From JBCBGF01 sp038526915 (GTDB lineage Bacteria; Pseudomonadota; Alphaproteobacteria; Rhodobacterales; Rhodobacteraceae), in assembly GCA_038526915.1 (NCBI GenBank), contig JBCBGF010000002.1:460329-524328 (forward strand): 64,000 bases of DNA, written 5' to 3'. Numbering within the stretch: the stretch's first letter is position 1; every line of letters starts with the position of its first letter. Made by a program: the position numbers and the translations under genes. Shown here piece by piece: positions 46,838 to 56,805 of the stretch. Under the pieces are notes generated by a model. It was not told where the DNA came from. It was given only the letters and a program-made list of their open reading frames with translations, and searched no databases.

Positions 46838-46912
46838 TGGATTGGGGCGGCCAGTCGCCCTATTCTTAATTCCATTTCAAGATGCTTTTGACGGTTGTGC
46901 CCAGTGCGCTGA

Positions 46913-46990
46913 GGGCAGCCCGCGACCGCGGGTGGGGGCAAAGCCCCCGCCCGGGGGGCGGTCGGGGGCTGCCCGACCTATCGGTCGGGC
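46913..46990. repeat. GGGCAG/CTGCCC palindromic element, copy 4
   Basis: Arms 46913-46929 and 46958-46974; inner hairpin GGGGGCAAAGCCCCC; trailing hairpin CCCGACCTATCGGTCGGG, fully paired where copy 1 has a mismatch. It lies between the convergent bpt and dctM genes. Confidence 0.75.
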
Positions 46991-47001
46991 GGTACAACTG
47001 G

Positions 47002-49359
47002 CTAGTTCGGGATAAGGTCCGGCACGATCGTGACGATGCCCGGGAAGGCCCAGAAGATGCCAAGGCCCACGATCTGGATCAGCACAAAGGGCGCGACACC
47101 GCGATAGATGTGGCCTGTCGTGATGCCTGGCGGCGCGACCCCGCGGAGGTAGAAGAGCGCAAAGCCGAAGGGCGGCGTCAGGAAGGATGTCTGCAGGTTC
47201 ACCGCGATCATGATCGTCACCCATTTCGGGTCCATCGTGCCGCCATAGATCACGGGGCCGACGATGGGGATCACGATGTAGATGATCTCCAGGAAATCGA
47301 GGACGAAGCCCAGGATGAACAGAACCAGCATCACGATCAGGAAGACGACCATCTCGTTGTCGAAGGACCGCAGGAACTGCTGAATGTAGTGTTCGCCGCC
47401 GAAGGAGATTACGACCAGGTTCAGAAGCTGGGACCCGATCAGGATGGTGAAGACCATCGAGGTGACTTTGGCGGTCTCGCGGACGACGGGAGGCAGAACG
47501 GCGGTGCGCCAGAGGACCCAGACCGAGAAGAGCAGCCCGAAGAAGGCGGCGTGGTAGGCGAGGTTGGCGGCGATGATCGCGACCCAGTCGGCGGGGGTGA
47601 TCCCGGCGCGGTCGGGGCGGAGGTCGAAGTTGATGCCCAAAAGGATCATGATGACGATGGCAAAGCTGGCCCAGATCACGATCTGGCCGGATTTCTGTTC
47701 GTCTTTCAGCTTGCGATAGGCCGCGAGCATGATTGCGCCCGAGGCACCTAGCGCTGCCGCCGGCGTGGGGTTGGTGATGCCGCCGAGGATCGAGCCGAGG
47801 ACGGCGACGATCAGGATGAGCGGCGGGAAGACCACGCGGAGAAGTTCGTTCTGGGCAAGCCGGATGGTGGCGAAGCGCGTGCCGTAGAGGATCAGTGCGA
47901 AGGGCACGGCCATCAGGGCGAAGGTCGCGCCGGGGCCGGTGAGCGGGGTGATGGCGGCAGCGTCAATCATCAGGCCGAGGGCGATGCCGCCGAGGCCGAT
48001 CAGAAGGGGCACGGGGTTGGCGTCGGGGGCGACGCCGCGCGCGATGACGAGGGCGAGGCCGAAGAGGACCATCAGCGTGACCACGCCGCTGCCGATGGGG
48101 GCGGCGTTGGCAAGGGCGGTGGCGCGGGCTTCTTCCAACTCTTCTGGGGTCAGTTCGCGGACTTCGCTAGTGGTGCCGGCGGCGGCCATGGCTTCGGTCT
48201 GGGCCACAGCGCGGTCCCATTTCTCTTGCCCATGGAGGTCGATCATCGCCTCCTGACACTGTTCGGAGACGTTGGTGCGGAGTTCCGGTGCGGCGTTGTC
48301 CTGGACGGTGCCGGTGACGGCGAGGCTTTGGCTGCCGACGATGCCGGTGCTGGCGGCGATGATGACGGCGAGAATGATGCCCAAGGGGGCGAAAAGGAAC
48401 CAGGTGAGTGCCTCGCCGCGGGTGATGGCGGTGCCGCCTGCGCCGTCTTCCGACATCACCGGGGGGGCTTTGGCGGGGTTGAGGAGCGCGAAACCGAAGG
48501 CATAGGCCGCGTAGAGTCCGGCGAGCAGGAGGCCGGGGATGAGCGCGGCCTGAAACAGCGTGCCGACCGAGACGACGGCGGGTTCGCCCAGAAGCGTCAG
48601 GGCATCGCCGCAGCCCACGAGTTGGGCGCGGTTTTCCTGGGCCGAAGAGTAGAGATCGCCTGCGAGCGTGCCGAGGAGGACGATCACGATGGAGGGCGGG
48701 ATGATCTGGCCCAGCGTGCCCGAGGCGGCGATAACGCCGGTGGAAAGCTCGGGCGAGTAGCCGTTCCTGAGCATTGTGGGCAGCGCGAGGAGGCCCATGG
48801 TCACGACTGTGGCGCCGACGATGCCGGTGGAGGCCGCGAGGAAGGCGCCGACGACCACGATGGAGACCGCGAGGCCACCGGGCAGCGGGCCGAAGACGCG
48901 GGCCATGGAGGTCAGAAGGTCATTGGCGATTTTGGAGCGTTCCAGCGTGATGCCCATCATCACGAACATCAGAACGGCCAGCAGCGTTTCAATCGACTGC
49001 CCCGCAATGACACGTTCGTTCATCCGGTTGACGATGAAGCTGATGTTGGTGTTGAGCGCGTGTTCCCAGCCGCGTGGGAACAGGGCTTCCTCTACCCGTG
49101 GCAAGTCGGGGTATCGGAAGACGGAGATCGCGTCGCGGGCCACGCCTTCGGCCAAGAGGGCCGAGTATTCGGCGGAGCCTGTATCGATGGCCTGGTGTAT
49201 GAGCAGCCCTGCCCCGTCGAGGCCTGCGATAATCGCAAACGAGATGACGGCAGAGCCGCCGATGGCGAAGGCCACGGGGAAGCCTGTCATGATCCCGCCA
49301 AAGAGGCAGAGGAACACGATGATGAGGGCGACCTCGATTCCGTCCATTCCGAAAGGCAT
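47002..49359 (-). CDS. dctM: TRAP transporter large permease DctM, enlarged
   Basis: A 785-residue membrane subunit of a tripartite ATP-independent periplasmic transporter, nearly twice the usual ~430 residues. The DctM core is clear: 'LIIVFLCLFGGIMTGFPVAFAIGG', 'SIVVVGAFLAASTGIVGATVVTMGLLALPTMLRNGY', 'ASGTLGQIIPPSIVIVLLGTLAGD' and 'FVLDFLEIIYIVIPIVGPVI...NLQTSFLTPPFGFALFYLRGVAP'. Extra material sits after the first helix (about 55-105), and in a large central insert (about 320-500) with added helices and a soluble loop containing a Cys. Last gene of dctP-dctQ-dctM. Confidence 0.92.
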   Translation of the reverse strand: MPFGMDGIEVALIIVFLCLFGGIMTGFPVAFAIGGSAVISFAIIAGLDGAGLLIHQAIDTGSAEYSALLAEGVARDAISVFRYPDLPRVEEALFPRGWEHALNTNISFIVNRMNERVIAGQSIETLLAVLMFVMMGITLERSKIANDLLTSMARVFGPLPGGLAVSIVVVGAFLAASTGIVGATVVTMGLLALPTMLRNGYSPELSTGVIAASGTLGQIIPPSIVIVLLGTLAGDLYSSAQENRAQLVGCGDALTLLGEPAVVSVGTLFQAALIPGLLLAGLYAAYAFGFALLNPAKAPPVMSEDGAGGTAITRGEALTWFLFAPLGIILAVIIAASTGIVGSQSLAVTGTVQDNAAPELRTNVSEQCQEAMIDLHGQEKWDRAVAQTEAMAAAGTTSEVRELTPEELEEARATALANAAPIGSGVVTLMVLFGLALVIARGVAPDANPVPLLIGLGGIALGLMIDAAAITPLTGPGATFALMAVPFALILYGTRFATIRLAQNELLRVVFPPLILIVAVLGSILGGITNPTPAAALGASGAIMLAAYRKLKDEQKSGQIVIWASFAIVIMILLGINFDLRPDRAGITPADWVAIIAANLAYHAAFFGLLFSVWVLWRTAVLPPVVRETAKVTSMVFTILIGSQLLNLVVISFGGEHYIQQFLRSFDNEMVVFLIVMLVLFILGFVLDFLEIIYIVIPIVGPVIYGGTMDPKWVTIMIAVNLQTSFLTPPFGFALFYLRGVAPPGITTGHIYRGVAPFVLIQIVGLGIFWAFPGIVTIVPDLIPN

Positions 49360-49371
49360 CTGCGTGGTCCC

Positions 49372-50268
49372 CTAGTGTATCTCGGCCACGCGCTCGGCTG
49401 TTTCATCGCCGAGGCTGTCCTTATCTTGGTGTTTGCCGGCGCTTTCCGGCCCTTCGCGGTATTCCAAGAAGCTGCGGTAGAAATGCGCGCAGGCCTGCAG
49501 GATCATCATCACGCAGAACAGCAGGATCAGAACTTTGAACATAAAGTAGGCGTTGAAGCCCGAGGGACTGAAGCTGGTGGTCTCAACGTTCCAGCGGAAC
49601 GCCAGCGCCTTCATCAGCGTGCGATCCAGTGGATCGGCGGCATTGACCGGCGGGTTGATGAGGTGCCGCCACAGGAAGAACCAGGCGTAGAAATAGGTGA
49701 TCAGCATCGCGGGCAGCATGAAGAAGAGCGACCCGAACATGTCGACGATGCGCTTCTTTCGGTGGTTCATGCCAGCATAGAACAGATCGACCCGAACATG
49801 GCCGCCTTGGGTAAACGTCCAGGCGCAGCAGAGGCAGACCACGATGGCGTTGTAGAATTTCAGACCGTCGGAATACCAACCGACGGTTTGTGTGAACTCG
49901 ACACCGAAGGGACCGACAGAGATTTCGGCGACCCGAAAGATGCCTTGCAAGAAGACCACCATGGTCTGTTGCAACACCATCAAAAGGCCAGCCCAGGCAG
50001 CGGCGCGGCCGACGATGTTGGCGAAGGTTTCCAACCCGATGACGACCCTCCACAAGAAGGCGTTCGAGAAGATGCCAACAATAAAGACGATCAGGAATGT
50101 ATTGAAGAAAAAGAAAAACATCTCGACCGAGGCGCCGTAGAACACGATCCTCAGGATGTTTTCGGGTTCGGAGAAGTTCAGGATCGAGCCGAGATGCGTC
50201 AGGACGTAAAAGAGACCGGCCACGCCGGACCACATCCCCGATAGAAACCAAACGATGGCGTCGCCCAT
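49372..50268 (-). CDS. dctQ: TRAP transporter small permease DctQ, enlarged
   Basis: A 298-residue small membrane subunit, longer than the usual 160-200. The DctQ core is 'GLKFYNAIVVCLCCAWTFTQGGHVRVDLFY' with helices 'MLPAMLITYFYAWFFLWR' and 'FMFKVLILLFCVMMILQACAHFY'. Extra helices precede it in the first ~110 residues. The C-terminal 35 residues are charged and cytoplasmic. It stands between dctP and dctM, 12 bp before dctM, and sits behind the strong hairpin that follows dctP. Confidence 0.88.
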   Translation of the reverse strand: MGDAIVWFLSGMWSGVAGLFYVLTHLGSILNFSEPENILRIVFYGASVEMFFFFFNTFLIVFIVGIFSNAFLWRVVIGLETFANIVGRAAAWAGLLMVLQQTMVVFLQGIFRVAEISVGPFGVEFTQTVGWYSDGLKFYNAIVVCLCCAWTFTQGGHVRVDLFYAGMNHRKKRIVDMFGSLFFMLPAMLITYFYAWFFLWRHLINPPVNAADPLDRTLMKALAFRWNVETTSFSPSGFNAYFMFKVLILLFCVMMILQACAHFYRSFLEYREGPESAGKHQDKDSLGDETAERVAEIH

Positions 50269-50297
50269 GCGCTGACCCCCTGCCCTTTGTTATGTGA

Positions 50298-50323
50298 GAC
50301 CGCGCGCAGTGCTGCGCGCGGTC
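50298..50323 (-). terminator. Strong hairpin between dctP and dctQ
   Basis: A perfect 12-bp stem GACCGCGCGCAG/CTGCGCGCGGTC with a 2-base loop. It lies 23 bp after the dctP stop and lacks a long U-run, so it probably protects or partially terminates the dctP message. Confidence 0.65.
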
Positions 50324-50346
50324 CCCTTTGTTTACAAGCGGATGGC

Positions 50347-51435
50347 TTACATCGCGCCCAGGACGCGGTCGCGCTGCGCCGTGTAGGGCGAGTCGGCGAG
50401 CGAGAGCCAGGCCGAGGTATCGCGCATGGAGCCCATGGCGCTGTCGCTGACCTTTTTGAACAGCGGGTCGTCCATGTAGCCGCCCAGAACCTCAGTCGCA
50501 CCTTTGCCGAAGGCATCCCAGACATCATCGGGGAACTCGCCCGTCGTGATGCCGGTGCCCAGAAGACGCTGGAGCGCGGGGCCGTTATTGGCGGTGAAGA
50601 GCGCATAGTTGTGCTGATGCGCATCGGCACAGGCCACTTCGATCGCGCGCTGGTGCGCCGTCGACAGGCCGTTGAACCGCTCAAGGTTGGTACCGACCGA
50701 CAGGGCCGCACCCGGCTCGTGGAAGCCAGCGGGGTAGTAGTTCTTGGCGATCTCTTGCAGACCCAGACGCTCATCCGACCAGGGGCCGATCCATTCGGTG
50801 CCGTCGAGAGCGCCCGAGGACAGAGCCTGGTAGATTTCGCCGCCGGGGATGTTCTGCACCGACACGCCGAGGGTCGACAGCGCCTGACCACCGAGGCCGG
50901 GCATCCGGAACTTCAGACCCTGCAGGTCGCCCGCCGAGGTGATCGGGTTGCGGAACCAGCCGCCGCCCTGGGCACCGGTCTGACCGGCGATGAACGAGCG
51001 AACGCCGAAGATCTCGCCCACTTCTGCGTGGAGCGACTGGCCTTCGCCACCGTAGTACCAGGTCATCAGTTCCGGCACGGTCATGCCGAAGGGCACGGCG
51101 GTGAAGAACGCCCATGCCGGGTGCTGGCCGACCCAGTAGTAATCGGCGCCGTGGTACATGTCGGCCTGGGCCGAGGTGACGGCGTCGAAGCTTTCAAAGG
51201 CACCGACAAGCTCGCCAGCGGCTTTGGCTTCGATGGTGAGTGTGCCATCGGTGATGTCAGCCACGTTGTTGACGACGCGTTCGACCGAGTCCCAGACACC
51301 GGCCAGACCGCGCGGCCAGGTGGTGACCATGGTCAGAACTTCGCGACCCTGGCTGAGTGCTGGCGTGGCGAGTGTGGCCGCGGCTGCAGCCGACCCGCCG
51401 AGCGCGGAGTTACGCAAAAAAGAACGACGATCCAT
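50347..51435 (-). CDS. dctP: TRAP transporter substrate-binding protein DctP (TakP-like)
   Basis: A 362-residue periplasmic binding protein with a Tat signal ('DRRSFLRNSALGGSAAAAATLATPALSQ'). Body motifs are 'TMVTTWPRGLAGVWDSVERVVNNV', 'GAFESFDAVTSAQADMYHGADYYWVGQHPAWAFFTAVPFGM', 'SAGDLQGLKFRMPGLGGQALSTLGVSVQNIPGGEIYQALSSGALDGTEWIGPWSDERLG'. This pattern, with the conserved Arg of 'KFRMPG', matches the DctP family that includes the 2-oxo-acid binder TakP. The ligand is probably an organic acid. AGGGAGG precedes ATG 51435. Confidence 0.92.
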   Translation of the reverse strand: MDRRSFLRNSALGGSAAAAATLATPALSQGREVLTMVTTWPRGLAGVWDSVERVVNNVADITDGTLTIEAKAAGELVGAFESFDAVTSAQADMYHGADYYWVGQHPAWAFFTAVPFGMTVPELMTWYYGGEGQSLHAEVGEIFGVRSFIAGQTGAQGGGWFRNPITSAGDLQGLKFRMPGLGGQALSTLGVSVQNIPGGEIYQALSSGALDGTEWIGPWSDERLGLQEIAKNYYPAGFHEPGAALSVGTNLERFNGLSTAHQRAIEVACADAHQHNYALFTANNGPALQRLLGTGITTGEFPDDVWDAFGKGATEVLGGYMDDPLFKKVSDSAMGSMRDTSAWLSLADSPYTAQRDRVLGAM

Positions 51436-51696
51436 ACAGATAACCTCCCTGGTATGATGTTGCCCAACCCTTCGGCCGGGCGGATCGTTAAGGTGGCGGG
51501 AACTTATACACAGGTTCTGGAATAGGAAACTGTAAATGCATGGCATGGCGCACAAATTTGCGGCATTTGGCCGCTGGGACCGGCGCAGGCCTTAGATCAC
51601 CTGATCGCGGTGAGCATTGTGTCCGAAAACCCGGGTAAATTGAAACTTCTGGAAAGAAATTCGGCCTCTCGCGACAGAAAATCCAGGGAATCGCTG
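51436..51696. other. Intergenic region between dctP and the ilvB promoter
   Basis: About 260 bp with no gene-like frame. It must hold the minus-strand dctP promoter and upstream signals of ilvB; I could not pick a convincing dctP promoter. A CCCTTCGGCCGGGCGG hairpin fragment is near 51468-51483. Confidence 0.4.
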
Positions 51697-51725
51697 TTGA
51701 CGCCCCCAAATCCCCGCCCTACTGT
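51697..51725 (+). promoter_or_regulatory. ilvB promoter
   Basis: TTGACG (51697-51702) and TACTGT (51720-51725) are separated by exactly 17 bp, a good sigma-70-type promoter. The expected start at about 51732 leaves a leader of about 150 nt before ilvB. Confidence 0.55.
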
Positions 51726-51752
51726 CCCTCGCACGTGGAAGGAGCACGACGC

Positions 51753-51800
51753 ATGATCGATATTGTCGTCCTTGTAGGAGAAAGGCGCATGGGCCGGTAA
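51753..51800 (+). CDS. ilvB leader peptide
   Basis: A 15-residue frame, MIDIVVLVGERRMGR, behind AAGGAG (51738-51743). Six of the first eight residues are Ile, Val or Leu. It is followed by a terminator hairpin and then ilvB, the classical arrangement for attenuation by branched-chain amino-acid supply: ribosome stalling on the Ile/Val/Leu codons would alter leader folding and let transcription proceed. Confidence 0.75.
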   Translation: MIDIVVLVGERRMGR

Positions 51801-51853
51801 CGGACACCATAACGGTACCCCATGCGCCCCCGAGTAACACCGGGGGCTTTTTT
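51784..51853 (+). terminator. ilvB attenuator structures
   Basis: A first hairpin pairs GGCGCATGGG (51784-51793, inside the leader peptide) with CCCATGCGCC (51819-51828). A terminator CCCCCG/CGGGGG (51827-51832 with 51841-51846) followed by six T (51848-51853) overlaps its right arm by two bases. The two are partly exclusive, as expected of an attenuator. Confidence 0.75.
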
Positions 51854-51882
51854 ATGCCGGAACGCTGGAGAGTGAGAGACAG

Positions 51883-53637
<1,755 letters not shown>

Positions 53638-53641
53638 CCGA

Positions 53642-54292
53642 TCACCTTTCGGCAAACTGCGACTGCTCTTTCGAGGTGATCCGCCCGTCCCCGTTGCTGT
53701 CGAGCGACGGGAGCAGCGCGTCGAAACCGGCCACGACCTCATCGAAAACAACGATGCCGTCGCCATCGCGGTCGAGGCCCGTGGTCAGGCCGCCATGGAC
53801 AAGGGTTTCGAACGCGACCATGCGATCAATATCTTCCTGCTCGGCCGCAAGCATCTCGTCTTGCGTGACGGACGTGTCGCCGTCGATGTCTGCGCGCATG
53901 ACGTTTTCGATTGACCGCGCAACGCCAGAATGGCCGTCCGCGTCGGGATCACCGACGGTGAAGCCGTAGCGGCCATGAGAAACCTGTTCGACCTCTGCCA
54001 GCGTCGCGACGCCGTCACCATCAAGGTCATGATCGGCAAACCGTTGCAAAGCCTTTCGCTGGAACCGCTCGGTGTTTGCAGCGATGCCCGCGCTCGCGTC
54101 CATGGCGCTGAGCCCCGCGATACCGTCGACGTCGCGATTGACAAAGAACTGTTCGAGCCTGTCGAGATACCCCTGCCGCGTCTCGAAACTGCGGAGTTGC
54201 GAAAGAAGATCGCGCATGGTGGGGGGCTGCTGTGCGAATACGGGGGTCGCGCAGATAAGAACGCCCACGGCGAAACCAAGTCTATTCATCAT
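53642..54292 (-). CDS. Secreted five-EF-hand protein
   Basis: A 216-residue protein with a signal peptide (residues 1-20, FAQ). Five EF-hand-like calcium loops follow: DHDLDGDGVATLAE, DPDADGHSGVARSIE, DIDGDTSVTQDE, DRDGDGIVVFDE and DSNGDGRITSKE. Most keep the D-x-D-G-D pattern, so calcium binding is likely. It lies on the opposite strand between ilvB and ilvN. Partner and function unknown. Confidence 0.85.
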   Translation of the reverse strand: MMNRLGFAVGVLICATPVFAQQPPTMRDLLSQLRSFETRQGYLDRLEQFFVNRDVDGIAGLSAMDASAGIAANTERFQRKALQRFADHDLDGDGVATLAEVEQVSHGRYGFTVGDPDADGHSGVARSIENVMRADIDGDTSVTQDEMLAAEQEDIDRMVAFETLVHGGLTTGLDRDGDGIVVFDEVVAGFDALLPSLDSNGDGRITSKEQSQFAER

Positions 54293-54399
54293 CCGAACGC
54301 CCTTACGAACTCGCGTGGGTCAAATCACGCAACCGTGGCAGCAATTTGTCCGTGTCGGGTGGGCGTCGCGCCGAACAATGAACAAGGAACTCTCGTCTG

Positions 54400-54963
54400 A
54401 TGTCAGCACTCAACCTCAAAAAAGGCGCCTCCAAGCATTCGGCCTATGACCTGAAGGATCCCCACGCCGAGCCCGTAGAACGGCACACCTTGGCGGTCAT
54501 TGTCGATAACGAGGCGGGCGTCTTGGCACGCGTCATCGGGCTGTTTTCCGGGCGCGGGTACAATATCGAAAGCCTCACGGTGGCCGAGGTGGATCATGAA
54601 GGCCATACCAGCCGGATCACTATTGTGACGGCGGGGACGCCCAGTGTGATTGATCAGATCAAGGCGCAGCTGGGCCGCATCGTCCCGGTGCATGAGGTGC
54701 ATGACCTGACCGTGGATGGCCCGGCGGTGGAGCGGGAACTGGCGCTGTTCAAAGTGGCAGGGTCCGGGGACAAGCGGGTTGAGGCTTTGCGGCTGGCCGA
54801 TATCTTTCGCGCGAATGCGGTGGATTCGACGCTCGATAGCTTTGTGTTCGAGTTGACGGGGACGCCCGCCAAGATCGACGCCTTCGCCGATCTGATGCGG
54901 CCGCTGGGCCTGGTTGAGATGGCGCGGACCGGGGTGGCGGCGCTGTCGCGCGGGGCGGACTAG
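54400..54963 (+). CDS. ilvN: Acetolactate synthase small (regulatory) subunit
   Basis: A 187-residue subunit that activates IlvB and gives valine feedback. The N-terminal ACT domain is 'RHTLAVIVDNEAGVLARVIGLFSGRGYNIESLTVAEVDHEGHTSRITIVTAG' (about 29-80), followed by the C-terminal ALS_ss domain ('DLTVDGPAVERELALFKVAG...GTPAKIDAFADLMRPLGLVEMARTGVAALSRG'). It has a ~28-residue N-terminal extension. No hairpin or gene separates it from the EF-hand gene's promoter region, so it needs its own promoter. Ends 4 bp inside the convergent EF-hand gene. Confidence 0.95.
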   Translation: MSALNLKKGASKHSAYDLKDPHAEPVERHTLAVIVDNEAGVLARVIGLFSGRGYNIESLTVAEVDHEGHTSRITIVTAGTPSVIDQIKAQLGRIVPVHEVHDLTVDGPAVERELALFKVAGSGDKRVEALRLADIFRANAVDSTLDSFVFELTGTPAKIDAFADLMRPLGLVEMARTGVAALSRGAD

Positions 54964-56678
54964 CGCTCGATCCGCTGGATGCGGCTGTGGCCCCTGTCGC
55001 CCTGGGGTTCCGCCATGCCGTTTGGCAGAAGAAATACCACGGAATGCGCGCCGGTGAGGCCTGCGGGATAGGTGAAGGGGCGTGTCACAAGGTAGACCTC
55101 GGGCGCGCGGCCGACCCAGGTTTTCGGGCGTTCCTCGATATAGATCAGGTTGTTCATCCGGATCGCGTCATCGCCGAAGCCGGGGCGGAAGGTCTTGCCG
55201 CCGATCTTGATGGCGCCGCTATCGTCTTCGAGGACGGTGGCGGCGGAGTTCTTTTGCGGGATGCGGACGAGGATGCCGTCGCTGACCAGTTGAGCGATGC
55301 CGGCCATTTGCGGGCGGTGGGTGAGTTTGGTGGCCTGCCCCGCTGTTTGCACGGCGGCCGGGTCGAGCGGGATGAAGCCGCCGGGGTTGTAGATCTTGAA
55401 CCGGCGCCAGGCCTCGGCAGCGTTGCCGGAGGTGACAACAGGGATCGCGCCGGGGAGGCGGTTTGAGGTGGTGACAGCGCCGGTGCTGAGGGTGACGGTG
55501 GCGAGCGTTTCGCCGGAGATGGCGCCCGCCAGGGGTCGCCCGAGGCGGGCGGTAAAGAAAGCGCCGGGGTCGGGGTGTTCGGCAGTGACGCCGCCCCAGA
55601 CGTGGATGTGGCAGGCATCGGAGGCGGTCTCGATCGCGATGTTCTGACCGCCGATGACGCCAATGCGGGGGCCGGTGGAGATCACCGTGGTCACGCGGGA
55701 TCCCGCGCCCTGAAGGCGTAGGATGGTGTCGCCGAAGAAGGTGGCGATGAGGGTGATAGGCCCCTCGCCCGCCGGGATCGTCACGTCGAGGAGTTCGGCG
55801 GGCTGGCTCGGATCGCCCAGGTGTATGTCGGTCAGCGCCGCGCCGTCATAGCCGCCGATGAAGTAGACCGCGGTGCCCTCGGCCACAGAAGGCATCTCGC
55901 ATCCGGCACGGGCCTGGCTGAACTGACGCGTCTCGGTATTGAGCGGTCCGGCGATGCCAGCGCGGTCGAGATAGCGGCGGATGGCTTCATCGGTGCGGGC
56001 ATTGCCGGTCATCGCCTCGGACCGGACGACGGCACCGTCGCCATCGGTATCGAGCGCGGTGTAGACGGCGGCAATTGCCGTGCGGTATTCGGCGGTGGTG
56101 AAGATCCCGTCGGCGTTGGTGTCGATCTGGGCGGGCAGCGTGATGGGTGGACGGCCCTGGCCATAGCGGGCCTCGGCGTCACGCGTGGCTGATTGCGCCA
56201 GTTCTTCGAGTGTGAGTGTCCCGTCGCCATCGGTATCCGCAGCCAATTGGCGCGTGATCATATCGCTGACGATGGCTTCGACTTGGTCCTGGGTGGGCTG
56301 GACCTCGGTCGCGCCGCTTCGAAGGGGTTCGCGGGCGGTTTTCAGGGCCTCGATGCGCAATTCTTCGGTCGAGATCTGCAGATCGCCGTTCAGATCGAAG
56401 ACCAGCCAGCGATTGAGTTCCGCCGCGCGGCGTCTGGCGATGGCTTCCTGACGATGGGCGTCGAAATCGGCCTGAGACAGGCCTGGCGCGCCGTCGACAT
56501 CGAGCTGGTTAAAACGCTCCAGCAGGCGATCGGTGATCTCATCGAGCGACTGGCCCCGGATCGCGAGGGCGCGGACTTCGGAGTTGAACTGCCGGATCAG
56601 GTCAGCTTCGGACAGCTGAGCCGTTGCGGGGAGGGGTGTTGCGGCCAGACAGGCCGCCGCCAGCAAATATGTACGCAT
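54960..56678 (-). CDS. Large secreted protein with EF-hands and a beta-rich C-terminal domain
   Basis: A 572-residue protein with a signal peptide (residues 1-20, ATAQ). Residues about 45-230 carry five EF-hand-like loops (DVDGAPGLSQAD, DLNGDLQISTEE, DTDGDGTLTLEE, DTNADGIFTTAE, DTDGDGAVVRSE). From about residue 260 the sequence becomes beta-rich with paired Cys ('ARAGCEMPSVAEG', 'SDACHIHVWGG') and no motif I recognise. The combination looks like a calcium-regulated exported protein. It is convergent with ilvN and near a second small EF-hand gene. Confidence 0.8.
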   Translation of the reverse strand: MRTYLLAAACLAATPLPATAQLSEADLIRQFNSEVRALAIRGQSLDEITDRLLERFNQLDVDGAPGLSQADFDAHRQEAIARRRAAELNRWLVFDLNGDLQISTEELRIEALKTAREPLRSGATEVQPTQDQVEAIVSDMITRQLAADTDGDGTLTLEELAQSATRDAEARYGQGRPPITLPAQIDTNADGIFTTAEYRTAIAAVYTALDTDGDGAVVRSEAMTGNARTDEAIRRYLDRAGIAGPLNTETRQFSQARAGCEMPSVAEGTAVYFIGGYDGAALTDIHLGDPSQPAELLDVTIPAGEGPITLIATFFGDTILRLQGAGSRVTTVISTGPRIGVIGGQNIAIETASDACHIHVWGGVTAEHPDPGAFFTARLGRPLAGAISGETLATVTLSTGAVTTSNRLPGAIPVVTSGNAAEAWRRFKIYNPGGFIPLDPAAVQTAGQATKLTHRPQMAGIAQLVSDGILVRIPQKNSAATVLEDDSGAIKIGGKTFRPGFGDDAIRMNNLIYIEERPKTWVGRAPEVYLVTRPFTYPAGLTGAHSVVFLLPNGMAEPQGDRGHSRIQRIER

Positions 56679-56752
56679 AACCGATGCCGTTCCGATGTGT
56701 CAGGCAACAGCATAGCGCGAAATGGGGCAAGGCTATGACGGGGCGCGCAAAA

Positions 56753-56778
56753 ACGGGGACCCCGCGAGGGGCCCCCGT
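56753..56778 (-). terminator. Terminator after small EF-hand gene
   Basis: On the minus strand an 11-bp stem (ACGGGGGCCCC/GGGGTCCCCGT, one mismatch, GCGA-type loop) is followed by TTTT, 28 bp after the stop at 56806. Confidence 0.75.
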
Positions 56779-56805
56779 CCGGCTGTCACGCCAGGGGGCG
56801 TCGTG

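Noticed and set aside
48226..50244. 672-codon frame opposite dctM/dctQ
   Set aside because: Its strongly acidic, Gly/His-rich composition is what the complement of membrane-protein codons gives; the TRAP genes are well supported.
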